A stretch of 64,000 bases of DNA, taken from contig JAQFVV010006231.1 in the NCBI GenBank assembly GCA_028023455.1, positions 2,559,478 through 2,623,477 of the forward strand. The letters run 5' to 3'. The stretch is from Epiperipatus broadwayi (taxonomy: Eukaryota; Onychophora; Udeonychophora; Euonychophora; Peripatidae). Made by a program: the position numbers and the translations under genes. Shown piece after piece: positions 33,501-46,204 of this stretch. Numbering within the stretch: the stretch's first letter is position 1; the number at the start of each line of letters is the position of its first letter. The notes under the pieces are model-generated. The model was not told the origin of the DNA. It searched no databases and saw only the letters and a program-made list of their open reading frames with translations.

Positions 33501-36500
33501 TATAAAAGTAAATCCCGTGCTATATAATATAAAGAGACCAGTGAAAACAGAGCAATATAATAACTCATTCGTATTTTATTTAAATAAATAAATCTCATAT
33601 ATATATCATAACTTGCAGAATCATTGTTTCTTTTATTTAAAATATTAATATTTTGATTAATAAATTATGCTTGCTCTGACTAGATGATCTCCCGCTAATC
33701 CTATATATATAATTAATGTGAAAAGTCACGATATTTAAATGTACCAAACTTGTGTATTTTGTACTCAAAAGTTCCATTATATTATTTTCAATTAGAGTCT
33801 ATTTGTGTCTCCACTTTATGAAGACACGGAGAGAGATAAATTAGATCGGTATCATCGGGATTGCTGCTCATAAGTTGATAGATCTGGAAAATAGGCAAAT
33901 AGAGCAGAATTCATGAGTTTTCCTGACTTATATATCTTGTGCATGATTGGACTTGAGGTACTCTTGCCTAGATGCTAGATTTTGTTATATGAATAGACAA
34001 AACCAACCTGTACAATATATATATATATCTTTTAATAATATAAAAATGCATCAAAGCTTATCATCTATCTGCTAATATTTTGGAAATATTATAATAAATT
34101 GTATTAAGAAAATGACATTTAATGCAACCATTTAATCTTTGCAAAGATCAGAAATCTATTTTTGATATATATATTACTTGTTTGTGTTCTTTACTTAAAG
34201 GCAGGCTGGCAAAAGAAAAAAGTAATGCTTTGGAAATTAAAAATAATTTATTTGCAAATAATAAAATTGCCTTTTTTGTTATTCACTATCATTAAATTGT
34301 CATACCTTTGGAAAAACTATAAATGGCACTTTCTTTGTTTTGTTTTTCCAAATGATTAATTGTCTACTTAACTATTGAATCTATAAAACTATTAAAAAAT
34401 AAAGTGTCACATAGTCTTTATGTGTTTTTATCTTGATCTAGAGACAATGTTATATTTTTGTATAAAAGCATTTTTAGTATAAATTTATAATTACATATGT
34501 ACGTGCGTTTGCATATGAGTGATAAATCTTAAAAAACAATGCTATATAATATATATTTACATTACTTTCAAATATATATATATATTGAATTTAATCAGCG
34601 CATCTTATGTCTCAAACTACATTACATCGTACTAATCATATTTATTAGCCTTTATTTTTTAAGTTTTTATTTTTGTTTTAGAAAAAAAAAATTTTTTTAA
34701 TCGTGGAATGAATTCCATAATTCATATAATATATTATAAATGATTTTTCTACTGATATTATAACTAATTACCTTCCTATAATAAAAGTAATTATACGTCT
34801 GTGCTTGCTAATGTAAATAATAATACTTTTTATAAAATACATAGAGAAACTTTTTATACTGTTTTCTGAATTGCTTATATTGTTGCGAATGAGTTTATTT
34901 AAATGTTAGTTTATGCTGGTAATAAAATTATTGCTATTATATTGAATAAGTTTTTTCTGAACAAAAAAGTCATTAATCATTTTGACATTTTTTAATATAT
35001 ATATTTAATTTATAAATCTTTTTTTTTTTGTTACAATTATGCAGTTATAGAAATATATTTATATAGTAGATTCAAAATCGTAATTGCTTATTTCTGATAA
35101 TAGTGAAAAACTCTGAAATTAAAATTTCGTAAATAAAACTAGTTCTCTATATATATTTGCTCTCAGTAATTAATAAAATATAATTACTTGTACGGAAATC
35201 TTTTAAAGAAAAGTTTTGAACTATTAAAATGCAATATATTTGACAAGTTATAAATTAAAAAAGCATGATATATCTACATTTTAAATATATATATATATAT
35301 ATTTCTTTTCAAAAGTTGCAGCTTTTGAACACCCTTTAGTTTTTTTTTTAATGAAATATTTAAAAATTTAGAAATAACTCTTATTATTCTACTTTTAAAA
35401 CAATAAACCTTTCTCATAGGCAGTCACGTGTGCTCTTTCTCTTTCATGAAAATTGCTTTAAAATTGTCAAAACTGAAAACCAATGAACTGTATTATGAGA
35501 TTCAGCATAGTGTTTCTTCTACTGTTTGTCAAAATCCTTTGCGAAGGTCTGATTTATTTTAACTTTATAAATTTCATTTTATCGGTAAACAATTCTCGTA
35601 TCTTTAATATTCTGTTTTCTTTGCTTGAATAACTTAAATTAATCTTTCTTGAAAACACTTATTTTTATTGTATTATTTAAAATATTCTTATTGTATTATT
35701 AAAATATTTTCTTATTATAATATATATGCTTAATTAATTTGATATTTAAAGAGAGATTGAATATTGTAATATATTCATCCTTCTTAAACATGCTAGACTT
35801 ACAATTTCAATAAATATATTTCAATCACTAAAATATTTTGATGTTATCTAAAGAAAAATCCAGTAATTAAATAAAAGCGGGATATTTAAATCCTCTCCTG
35901 ACATTGATTCTAATTTGTTTTTTAAAAGTTATTTCAAAATTTGTAAGTTTTGCAATTAACCGATTACAGATAGTTCATAAACAACTTTCAATTTTAAGGA
36001 AAATTAAGTTTGACAAAAATCAAAAATAAAAATTAAAACTTTTATTTTTAAAAGAGACATATATATATGTATACTGGTAGATACGATATTTTAATTCTAT
36101 AAAACTTTTTCTTTTGAAAAATATATATTTATACTGCAGATATGCTTTTAATTCTATAAAACTTGTATTATAATTAATAAAATATATATCTATATTGCAG
36201 ATATACTACTTTCAATTCTCTAACAGCTTAATTCTATAAAACTTTTAATACAATATATAGATTATAATTGTGAGGCTATCGTAAAAATAATTCCTTATAT
36301 ATGGGATGGATCTCTAATTAAGCAGGGAATAATTTTATTAGCAGAATTTTTTGCATATATATATAATAACTATGTAGGCCTTGATTTAGCATATATAATA
36401 GATGTTTGCATATTATAAACTTATGGCATGACCGTTCACATTTTATTTTACATATATATTTAACTTTAAAAACAATTATCTGTTATTTTATATAAATTGG

Positions 36501-36530
36501 TATTGCTGTGTTGTCTAACTTCCTGTTTAT
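30561..36530. other. Non-coding stretch
   Basis: No gene recognised. Loose similarity to the PLE-A tRNA-like region (CCTTTGACTCAATGTATCAT) appears at about 31648-31700. A GC-richer patch at 32800-33110 includes CCTATAAAAATTC, which might be a TATA box of an old LTR, but no partner repeat was found. TA tracts occur at 34015-34029, 34571-34586 and 35286-35302. Confidence 0.45.
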
Positions 36531-37010
36531 TTGATTTCGTTCCTCCGCAGATGCACATTCCTGATTCGGAGAAAATAGAATAATTGGGTCCCTTTTGAAT
36601 ATGATCCATGCAAATTCAGGAATATTCCTTTCTATTTCAGACTCAGAGGACTTTCATTTTGTATCACCAATTGGACGCTTCTACCTGTTGGTAAAATCTA
36701 TTAATGATCATAGGGAATACGCTCTTTCCTCGTTCCTACTATGATCCATTTATTTCATAGAAACTTGGGTATGGCCTTGTGCGGGTGAGCATATCACAAT
36801 CTACCTCATCTTTGGATTGTTTATTACTTTAGCAAACCCAGTACTGCTTCCTTGTGTATAGTCAAGTCTGATATGTCAGCATTTCTGGATAATGATCATG
36901 AGAGCTATGTGATCATCTATTTTAACCAGATTTCTTAGAATTTTGTTGTATATGCTTAATTCAGTATCAAGTGCCTGCTTAAGGAATATCTACTCTAGCA
37001 ATCATCAAAT
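36531..37010. other. More complex patch, unidentified
   Basis: A possible splice acceptor TTTCGTTCCTCCGCAG ends at 36550 and is followed by a frame open for about 60 codons. The translation resembles no family I know and the frame later breaks. It may be an old retroelement or an exon-like relic. Confidence 0.3.
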
Positions 37011-39263
37011 TTATTATCCAAAATACCTATTTGTATGTATTGAAATTTCTTGTATATATACAATCACAAATTAAATGTTATATAGTTCTTTATATGTATA
37101 TATGTTATACATTGAAACTTTTGGCATACATAATCACGGATTAATGTAATTTCCATTATCTCCAATGAGTCTAGCAACAATTAAGTAGTACTCATTTTTT
37201 TTGTTTAGAATTTTATTACTAATGAAGTGTTTGTATCATATATATATATATATATATTGTATTTAGTGTCTTTTTTACCACAGGAAAATCATATAGTTAC
37301 TATCAAATTCTAAGAGTCTCTCTCTCCCTGATCACTGAGCCAAATAAAATGAAGTATTGTGTGGCATTGAAATGAGCTGTGCTGGTTTAAATCACCCCAG
37401 TGGTGATTTTGCTGTTGTTGGCTCATCCCAACCATTACAATATATATATATAACCTTCAATATTTATATTTATTTGTTAAAGAAACTTAAATTATCATAT
37501 TTTAAGACATTCTATTTATAAAAACTGAGAATTAGAAATGAAAATGAAACTCATACATCTTCAATGAAATTGCAAAAATATATTATTACAAAAGAAAAAA
37601 TAGAATAGAATAGAATTTTCAATGCCAAACATGTAAAAAAAAAAAAGTAAAATAAATACTATGTAAAATATATAGTGCAAGAAAATCAATAGCTTACTTC
37701 GTTGACATAAATGTATAGTTTTTCAAGGTTATACTCAACTAAATTTGCTATTTATATATTTTGTACTGTTATCAATTTCTAATTTATTTAAAAGTATAAC
37801 ATAAAAAGAAACGATATTTGTGAGTTTTCAAATAAATCAAAATGACACCCTTATTTTTCATAAGTGTACAATTTTGAGGACCTATAATCTACCGAAGATG
37901 TGTTAGTTGTTAAATTAAAACATAATTAATAAATTGATTGTTAAATTTAAAAAAAGAATAGATTCAAATAAATTACATTAAGAAGTTTTATTTCAATCTT
38001 TTTTTTACTTATGTATATAATGTGGGAAATGACAAGATGCTATATATGTTGTTTTTTATTGTCAGCAGCTTTTTTTTTTTTTTTCTGGTAAATTGTTATA
38101 ATGATAAAAATTTGAAGCTTTCCTATCACAGAACATGATGTAGTAAACTTTTTCCGAAGGCATGGGATCCTGCCCTCTTGATGGAATCCTGCTCTCTTGA
38201 AAAGTGTGCATTAATATCACGATATGATTGCACACTTCTGACGTGAATAAAGTGTAAATATTATATTTATATTTTTCCCCCATTTTTCTGTTAATAAGTT
38301 AATCCAAAACAATTACTGTAAATATTGTAATTAATTTTTCCACAATGATTTCTTATTTTAAAATAACCCTAATAAAAAAATAAAATGTAATTATTTAATA
38401 TGACTTTCCTAGCAGACATTTTTTTTGTACACATTGGGGGTGGGTGGGCTGTAGATTTATCAAAAACACAGGCTGCCATTTTGGTTTACTTGAAAACACA
38501 AATACCAAAGAAATTTTTATCTACAGACTATTTTTATTTGGTCCTCTAATTAAAAAACTACTTAAGGAATTATCATAGATCACAGAAACATTTCATTATA
38601 CTCTGATGTTCTAAGCATTCATTTTGCTTGACAGTATTGTGCCAAGCTTTATGCCCTTCAAGATAAATGATATTTATTTAAATACTATTATTTGTAAATT
38701 TATTAATCTTTTCTTTTTTGAAAAAAAAATATTGTTTAGAATCAACAGTATAGAGTTATGAGATTGTAGCTATAAAGATGTTCCAGGATAATGTTTAACA
38801 TATATGAAATAATGTATCTGTTATTATAGTTTAGGACTAAAATTGAACGAATACGAATATTTAACAAACTGGGTAATTTTGTATATTTTTTCCTCTATTC
38901 ATATTTACTATATTATAAATGAGAATCTTTGAGTGCCCTCTATTAACTCATTATTTAACTAGGATGTAAGATATTGTATATCATAGGTAAATTCTAAATT
39001 GTAATGACAGTACAAGACTCATAGGACAAATTTTAAGAATATTCTCTCTGGAAAACTATGCCAAGCCCAATATCATTAGTCATAAATCTAAATATATTTA
39101 AATTTTATTTATATTAAGTATATTTCAATTATTTTAAAATGTGAAAACTAAAATGTACATAAATTATTAAATGTGATGTATATTATTATTACTTTTATTA
39201 ACAAGCACATATATTATTACATTCAGTTATATTGAAATTATAATTAATCTTGCTTTTGCACTA
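37011..39263. other. Non-coding stretch
   Basis: Nothing firmly recognised. A (TA)n tract lies at 37238-37256. A short inverted motif AAATCACCCCAGTGGTGATT is at 37391-37410. A T tract at 38069-38084 with more complex sequence to 38283 could be a minus-strand retrocopy. Confidence 0.45.
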
Positions 39264-39479
39264 ACTTTTTTTTTTTTTTTTAATTATTAGGCAAAAGTTT
39301 TTTTTTTTACCAACTTGGAAAAGATGACTTGAAATTCATGTAGATATTATAAAGTATATCATAAAAGAATACACAAATACAATGATATATAAATTATAAA
39401 AGGTACATTTTATAAATACATCACAAAGGCAAACAAAATTTTAAAAAAAGAAAAGGAATTATCTACTTATAATTGGGTT

Positions 39480-41620
39480 AAGAAAAGAGACCAGGCTCCT
39501 TCTAGTACCAACAATGTCTAGAGAGGCAAGTCTTTTTAATTTTTTAGAAATTTTATTATAAACAGTGATTATAATTTCCTAGATGTAGGATTGAAGCAAA
39601 AATGGTATTTTAGAACCCAAAGGGTAAACATAATGAAAGTGGTAATCCTAATTAAGGGGGGAAAGCCTTTTTCCATGCTATCAATAAGAGTAGAAATAGA
39701 GGAAGTGGGTGATTTAATAATTGACTTAATGATATTTAAGTAAAAAATGGAGGACACTAGAACAGCCATTTTCTGTGACAATAAATAACTTGTAGTTACA
39801 GCTTCTAAATTGATTTTGATAAGAAAAATCAAGGTATTTTGGTTCCAGATACCAGAATTTGAATTTTGTGATTATCTATTCACTAGTGATAGTAAGGAAA
39901 GGTGGGGATGGTTGAGATTGACTGCACTATGAGTCATGTTAGAAGGTTCCCAAAAGTGTACTTTCCTAGAGAATATGTGATGATTAATATGACTATAAGC
40001 ATAAATTGATTTGTTTAAGGATTGAAAAAACATTAACTTTACTGGGTGGAAGTGTATTCATGGGGGTGACTAGAACAAATTTCATAGCATTAGGGTAAGC
40101 ACAGAAAATGTTTAAAAATTATTCAATGATCTCTGAATAGGTAGGGATTGAGTGAACAGAGAGGCAGCTGTCTTTGGCATGCTTCTATAATATTGTAATA
40201 CTGATTGCAATGGCTCTTTTATTTCAAATCAGTTGGAGAAAGATAAATTAATCTTCTTGAAAGTCATTAGTATAGTTAATAATTGGCATATAGTGTCATT
40301 TTTGGAAAAATTAGGATGTTGATAAGAGATATTTTTGCATGAAAGGAAAGGTATGCTTTAGACAAGGAGTTAGTTATATTTTTAACAAATATGAGGATAG
40401 AATTCTGAATAGATGTTCTCATAGCATTCGTAGATTTATAAGTGGGAACTTCAAGAAAGTTATGAGGGGGGGCAGTGAAAAGAGAGGATAGGGTATACTT
40501 CACGCAGATGACTTATTAAGGTTAAACTGAAGTTTATAGTATGTGATATAATCTTCCAGAATAGAAGTGAAGGAAGGTACTTTCTGGAATAGGAAAAATG
40601 ACTAGATCATGAACAATATATGTTCACCTGCTTTATTAATCAGCACAATATATATACCAGCCATTTCTCTCTCTATTTCCAGAAGTATTTATATGTAAGT
40701 AATAAAAAACAAAGCACTCAGAAGTATATTTTATGGAATAGAGTTATGGAGTTTGAATGCTAGTATTACTTTGCCATTACTAGTGATGAAAATTACTCTA
40801 TTTGTTAGAAGGTTAGTTAAAATGTAGAGTATGGTAGCAAAAATTTTATGCAATTGTAATAGTTCAATGAGAGTGTCAATAGAAACACTCAAGAATTGAT
40901 GAAATGTCTAGTTGTACTACTATGGTGTCAGCTATTCTAGTGTTTTTAACTTAGTCAATAACAATTTTAAACAGGTTGGTAGCATCACAGGTGAAAGCAA
41001 TCTTTTTTAGAAACTGATAGTCTGAGATGGAAGGCAGGATAATTAAGTTGTATCTTATCTTTAATTATGGATTCAATGAAATTTGATAAGTTATGGTGGC
41101 ATAGAGTTCTAGGCAAAGGGTGCTAAGATGAGAAGGAAAGTATTTTGCATGAGAAAGGGAACTAAGAAAACTGAATACAACTTATTGATATGATATATTT
41201 GCCTAAAAAGAAAGTCAAACAATTTTGTAATAATTAATACAGTGAAAAAGACATATGCAAGACAAAGTATTTAGGCATCACATGATGATCAGGATAAATG
41301 TTGTCAGATAAAGATTTCAGCTTAAGCATAATGTCAGACTTTGTAATGTCATAACCTTATTGACTTTCACCAAAAGCAATTACAAGAAAGTTTATTAAAG
41401 TAATAAAAATATAAGGTAATATGTTGAATCTTGTGTAGAAATGTTTTATCATCAATAACTGAAGAAGGACTGAAATGATTACTTTTATAAGAAAGAATAC
41501 AGTGGATATACTCTTTCAAATAGTTTTGAGATTGAGTCAAGATTTTGGCCTTTTTAGTAGAAAGGTATTCAGTCAAAATGTACTAAGTATGCTTATAATT
41601 GAAGGAACAGAAGCAGAATC
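39480..41620 (-). pseudogene. LINE reverse transcriptase remnant
   Basis: Minus-strand pieces include RVIFITSNGKVILAFKL, then HNSIP-stop-NILLSALFFITY (40693-40747), which corresponds to the GxPQGSxLSPLLFxxYI motif. A disrupted active-site region follows at about 40630-40660, then LQFNLNKS (about 40512-40535) and the 75-aa frame at 40276-40503. The frame at 39569-39832 is probably the C-terminal end. Inactive. Confidence 0.65.
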
Positions 41621-41799
41621 ATAAGAAATGACTTCCATTTTGAAATTAATAGTGCTAAGTTTTTTAATTAAAGTTCTTAATTTGTTTTTACTAATGTAAT
41701 GTCTAATGTATAATTGGATGATATTGATAAAAGAGAACCAAGATACAGTAGGTTAAGAGAAAGAATATAAATCTTCCTAAAATAAATGTAATTTTCAGA

Positions 41800-42560
41800 T
41801 ATTATGCCTCAGAAGATGTAACCTTAAACAATATTCTTAATATATCATTATAATTATGAACAGATTAGTATATGAAGATCAATATGAACTTACATGGAGA
41901 GTTCTAACTGATCAGAAAAAATAATTAGTTCCAAAGATAGATTGCATATGAAATGCAAATCAGGTGACTAAAATAAAAAATCAATGAGAGTCAAATGTTT
42001 TAAAGACTAGCAGGAGAAGGCATTATGAGGGGGTAGTCTTTGTCATTTATTAATTTACAATTAATTAGCAAGATATTTAGTTATAATATCAGTATAAGGC
42101 AAATTAAAGTCACCAAAAAGAAGAATAGAAAAGTAGTTGGGTGAAAGAATAAGATTAATATGATATAAAGTTGATGTATAATGGTGGGTAATAAAGATAA
42201 CTAATGTTTATTGTAAAAGCAGCTTGATAAAAAATAAGGATGGTCATGTTTTGATTAAGATATAAGATGTTAAAGTAATTAAGATAGTTACTCCTGTGGC
42301 TGTAGTATTGGAAATAATGAATTGTAAAAGGATAAACCTCCCAAGTTATTTAACAAGATTGATATAAAGCATAGCCTCAGAGAAGAAATAATATGAGGTG
42401 AAGATTCAGAAATCCAATTGCTGATAGTAAACAGCCATTTGATAGAGTTCATACACTTCATGTTGATACTAGTAATATTCAGACATAAACTACATTATTT
42501 AATTAGTGAAGGAATAAACAGCTTAAAATTAGAGAGGCTGAAAAACAATTAATTAGAAAG
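41800..42560 (-). pseudogene. LINE APE-type endonuclease remnant
   Basis: The minus strand at about 42099-42125 reads LLFGDFNLPYTD, the GDFN motif with catalytic Asp and Asn of LINE endonucleases. Upstream stretches resemble the preceding beta-strands but contain stops. Confidence 0.7.
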
Positions 42561-43072
42561 GGAACTTAATTTGAGCAACAATTGCACAGGTATGCCAGAG
42601 ACACATAAAGGTAAAGCAATATATAAGACCTAGAATCTTGTATAAAAAACAAGATATCACACAAAACAAAATCAAACTTAACATAAAAAACATATAAAAT
42701 CTGTGATGTACATAAATAAAACATGTTTAGAATTAAGCACAAAGCCAAAAGCAGTGCCAAATATGCCAGAAAACATAATTAGTACGACTTTATTGCACCT
42801 TGTTAAATACACTTTTAATGAGAGGCATTTCACAGTCCATAATCAACTTGATACCACCAGCAGCCACAGCCAGATTATAAAATCTACATGTAACTTTCTG
42901 TATCCCAGACTGCACATTTATGAGTATTCATTCCATCAAAAAATAATTTCTGTTCTGGCAATAAGGATGTAATTGTAGCTAATGTGTGGGAGGCTTAGCT
43001 TCAACCAAGGTTTTCAGGTTTTTTTAAGAGTTCCTGTAATAAAAAGAGCCTGGAATTCAGATTTCATGGTTT

Positions 43073-43787
43073 TCATATCAGATGTAAATTCAGGAGTAAC
43101 TTTAGCATCAGAATTTTGATTATCTTTATCTTCTTAGATATTTGAACAGGCATAAATTCATCAGAATATGAGACACAATTGTCCAAGGAAGAGGTGTGAA
43201 CTATTTCAGTCTCAGTTTCAGTATTAGTGTACAAAGACTCTTGTGTGGGGAGACTAGCAAATGATGATATGGCAGAAACATAAAAATTTCCATCAATAGA
43301 AATAGATAATTGTTCAGTAATAAACTGTAGCAAATCTTTGAAGCACTGGTGACTTTTGGTAATTTTTATTCTACAATTTGTTGACAAAATTTTGAAGGAC
43401 ATTTCTTAATCATATTGACTTTTGCTTCACATAAGAAACATTGAATTGAAACTTTTCTAAAGCTTACTATCAAAGAAGAAGAATCAGTAGGCATAAAGAA
43501 TTGAAATGTCAGTTGGCAGAATTTATTTTTTTATACTGGTAGCCTTGCTCTTTTCTCTAGCAAGTATTTGAAATTTGATATGAATCCAAACTTATTAAGC
43601 AGAAGCTGAAGACCTGTGTCACTGAAGTCACTGTAACAGCTCTTAATATTCCAAGTAAGCCTCAGAGACCTATCAAGATCAAATTAATACAGCAATTTAT
43701 CATTAAAAAGGTAATATTTCCTTTAAATAAATCTTTTTGAATAGCATTGTGGATTTCTATATAGATGTGTCTGTTGTTATGATGCAG
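43073..43787 (-). pseudogene. LINE ORF1, C-terminal part with altered zinc knuckle
   Basis: Minus-strand frames include NRHIYIEIHNAIQKDLFKGN (just past the PLE-C insertion), LDRSLRLTWNIK, GFISNFKYLLEKRARLPV and VSIQCFLCEAKVNMIKKCP. The last is a retroviral-type knuckle, C-x2-C-x4-H-x4-C, in which the His position is Asn (CAT to AAT, one base). A Ser/Thr/Glu-rich tail follows in the 109-aa frame at 43073-43402. Frameshifts separate these pieces. Confidence 0.7.
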
Positions 43788-43797
43788 TAAAACTTTA

Positions 43798-44000
43798 ATA
43801 TCAATCATTAATCAATAAATCTTCACCATAATCTTTTTAAAAACTTTTATTTTCATCATATATATTTAAAATCCTTTCAAATTCTTCATATTCCAACGTT
43901 TCGATTGTTTTTAATTACAATCATTTTCAAGGCAAAACTACAAAATACACAGAAATAATTGAATAAATAAAAATACAAATACATCTTATAACTCTACATA
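43798..44000. repeat. PLE-C inverted repeat, left (downstream of the ORF)
   Basis: Complementary to 45050-45252 with one mismatch (TTTCGATTG here, TTTTGATTG in the partner read in the same sense). It contains the ribozyme-like motif on the minus strand with an intact GAAACG. Confidence 0.95.
43893..43932 (-). ncRNA. Hammerhead-like motif in PLE-C left repeat
   Basis: On the minus strand: TTGAAAATG, stem ATTGT pairing with ACAAT, then CGAAACGTTGG. The first box is diverged from CUGANGA, while stem and GAAAC are kept. The matching site in the right repeat (45118-45158) has CAAAAC, with the G lost. That is the only difference between the two repeats. Confidence 0.45.
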
Positions 44001-44340
44001 AATACCAAAAATTGTATTATAATAATTTAAAAATAAATAATCATACCTATTATACCGTTAAATAATACATTTACATTCTATTATCTTATCCAATTTTTTA
44101 AAATAATTCCTATTATAAATCAATTACTATAAACAATAATAAAAATAACCAAGAAAACAATTTTAAACATTACATATAAACTTCTATTTTATTTATATCA
44201 CATTATATTTTTATATTTTACCAATGCCATTTTACCAATTCCATTCCAAATAAATACCTTAAATCATTTAAATATACCTTTATTTAAATACTTTCATAGT
44301 ACTTTTAAACACATTGTTTAATACATTCCTTTTAACAGCT

Positions 44341-45000
44341 CTATATACCATTTATTTTATTTAACACTGGATTTAATTTTTTTATATAATTACATTCTTT
44401 AATTATTCTTTCTTTATAATTCCTAACCTTTTCTATCATTTTAATACTAAAATTCCTATGGCTATATTTTTCTCTATGAATAAAAACACTAGAATTCTTA
44501 TCTTTTAAATGTTGTTTAAATCTAGTTCTTAATGTATTCTTAGTTGTTCCCACATATGATACATTATTTCCTTCTTTTTTACAATTTTCACAGATAATAA
44601 TATATATCCCATTCATTTTATCTAGTTCACACTTTATACCATTATTATTTATTAAATTCCCCAAACTACATTTTTTCTTATATACAGGTTTAACTAATAA
44701 ATCAATCTTATATTTATATTTTAAATTAATATTTTTCATAATTTTTTTAATTTCTTTATAAACCTCTTTTGATACATTATAACTATTATAAATTATTTTA
44801 TTATCTATATTATGACTAATATTTTTATTATAATTATTTTTTTCTATTATATAATGATTATTACAATTTTTCCTTATTATTTTACTAATATTTTTCTTAT
44901 TAAATAAATTATAAATATTTTTTTCCGGATATTCATTCTTTAAAAATTCTATTTTAATTTTATTTAATTCATTATTCAAACCTACATTATTGGAACACAA
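44341..45000 (-). CDS. GIY-YIG endonuclease C-terminal region of PLE-C (219 codons, no ATG)
   Basis: An open frame ending at a TAG or TAA stop near 44341. Residues 1-60 match the PLE linker after RT (ELNKIKIEFLKNEYP). Cys111, Cys124 and Cys137-x2-Cys140 could form the zinc site typical of PLE nucleases. GIY is at 131-133 and YVG (for YIG) at 149-151. LRTRFKQH at 157-164 carries the catalytic Arg and His. Glu202 and LNPVLN (209-214) complete the domain, so all key residues look present. The codon at 45000 is TTG, and no ATG is found in frame upstream before a stop near 45090, inside the right inverted repeat. Translation as an independent protein is uncertain. It more likely represents the 3' end of a 5'-truncated element. 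Confidence 0.85.
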   Translation of the reverse strand: MCSNNVGLNNELNKIKIEFLKNEYPEKNIYNLFNKKNISKIIRKNCNNHYIIEKNNYNKNISHNIDNKIIYNSYNVSKEVYKEIKKIMKNINLKYKYKIDLLVKPVYKKKCSLGNLINNNGIKCELDKMNGIYIIICENCKKEGNNVSYVGTTKNTLRTRFKQHLKDKNSSVFIHREKYSHRNFSIKMIEKVRNYKERIIKECNYIKKLNPVLNKINGI

Positions 45001-45049
45001 ATTAACTGCTCTATTAATTCTATTATTTATAATATTAATCTTATGTTCA

Positions 45050-45252
45050 TATGTAGAGTTATAAGATGTATTTGTATTTTTATTTATTCAATTATTTCTG
45101 TGTATTTTGTAGTTTTGCCTTGAAAATGATTGTAATTAAAAACAATCAAAACGTTGGAATATGAAGAATTTGAAAGGATTTTAAATATATATGATGAAAA
45201 TAAAAGTTTTTAAAAAGATTATGGTGAAGATTTATTGATTAATGATTGATAT
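45050..45252. repeat. PLE-C inverted repeat, right (upstream of the ORF)
   Basis: Partner of 43798-44000. Beyond it, TTTTTAAAAAGAATGGTGGA at 45270-45289 resembles TTTTTAAAAAGATTATGGTG inside the repeat, so the outer 49 bp look like a partial tandem copy of the repeat end. Confidence 0.95.
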
Positions 45253-45313
45253 GTATTGACTATATATTTTTAAAAAGAATGGTGGAAGATTTTATTTGTT
45301 ATAAAACTTTAAT

Positions 45314-45988
45314 GTTCAATAACTTTTTCCAGTAAGCATTGCATAAAATTCTTCTAATGGAAAATAAAAAGTACACTTTATGTATTTGTAACTGTAATAA
45401 TGAGTGTCTTAGATTTAAGCAAAGCATTGTTAAATTTAGTTTGTTTGTGTATTCTTGATATAGTTGTTAATCAATAGCCATAGAGTTAGAATTAGATTCA
45501 TTCATAGGTAAAATTTCATTTAAATCATCATTTAGTACATTAAACACATCATTTTCATTGTCGTATGAACCTTCAACATTTACTTGAAGCCTTGAATCGC
45601 AAATTTGCAGTGCATTTGCATAACACTTTTTTTTTTCATTTTCATTTTGAATTCCTCTATGAAATTTAACCAAATGTTAGTTCCACCATTTTCTGACTTA
45701 TCTGACAGATATTATTAGTAGCTGATTTACAGATATTGCATCAGATTTAGAAGAATATTTCTTGCATTACTAACACTCAAGACTGAAAAATCACATTATT
45801 AATATCAACGTAAAGGAAGTATAAATCTTTTTTCCCTAGTATCGATAGCTTCTTCCTACTAGTTGAAATCTTGGCATGAGTAATAGGTTCTATGGTTGAT
45901 TGTTGGTAATCCATAGACTGTAATTGTAATGCACTGAAAGTATTGAATCTTCCACATTGGCAGATTTGTCAGCGCTACTAACAGTCAT
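45314..45988 (-). pseudogene. LINE ORF1, N-terminal part
   Basis: On the minus strand it begins at an ATG (45986-45988) with a Ser/Asp-rich segment (MTVSSADKSANVEDS) and then breaks. A longer open piece follows at 45467-45673 (68 aa, acidic end). The frame reaches the PLE-C target duplication at 45302-45313. The ORF1 product of such LINEs binds element RNA. Its second half lies on the other side of the PLE, from 43787 downward. Confidence 0.6.
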
Positions 45989-46204
45989 TATAAAGGAAGA
46001 AAAATATCTTTGCAGATATTTGTCTACATTACTTTAGAGCTTATCAGAAAGAGGGGAGCTTTCAGTTCAGTCCTAAACAGATCAGACTGACAAATTCCAA
46101 GCTTTTCTAACAAAAAAAAATTTAATAGAGAATCAGCAGAAACACAAGCAACTTAGTCAAACAGGTGCTATGTAGTGTGTCCACATTTACATTAACATAA
46201 CTAT

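Larger units (their letters stand above)
43800..45301 (-). mobile_element. Penelope-like element, family C, with long inverted repeats and TSD
   Basis: The body is on the minus strand. Terminal inverted repeats of 203 bp (43798-44000 and 45050-45252) differ at one position. About 49 bp more lies outside the right repeat. An exact 12-bp direct repeat TAAAACTTTAAT flanks the whole (43788-43799 and 45302-45313), marking insertion into ORF1 of an old LINE. Near-identity of the repeats and the open frame show that it is much younger than its surroundings. It has a GIY-YIG frame but no RT, so it would have depended on another copy. Confidence 0.92.
39264..46080 (-). mobile_element. Decayed LINE (gag-like ORF1, APE endonuclease, RT), interrupted by PLE-C
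   Basis: The minus strand reads ORF1 (45988 to about 43070), then an apurinic-type endonuclease (about 42560-41800), then RT (about 41600-39500), with a poly-A end seen as T tracts at 39266-39310. Excluding the 1.5-kb insertion it is about 5.3 kb, close to full length for a two-ORF LINE. Every domain carries stops. The clade was not determined. Confidence 0.8.

Noticed and set aside
36531-36720. Exon-like frame after a good acceptor at 36550
   Set aside because: The frame is anonymous and no donor or homology could be supported.
38062-38283. Minus-strand 73-aa frame ending in lysines
   Set aside because: The lysine run is a poly-T tract read backwards; more likely a retrocopy end.
44341-45000. 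Complete stand-alone endonuclease gene
   Set aside because: The apparent start is TTG, with no in-frame ATG upstream, and the N-terminus is the linker normally following RT.
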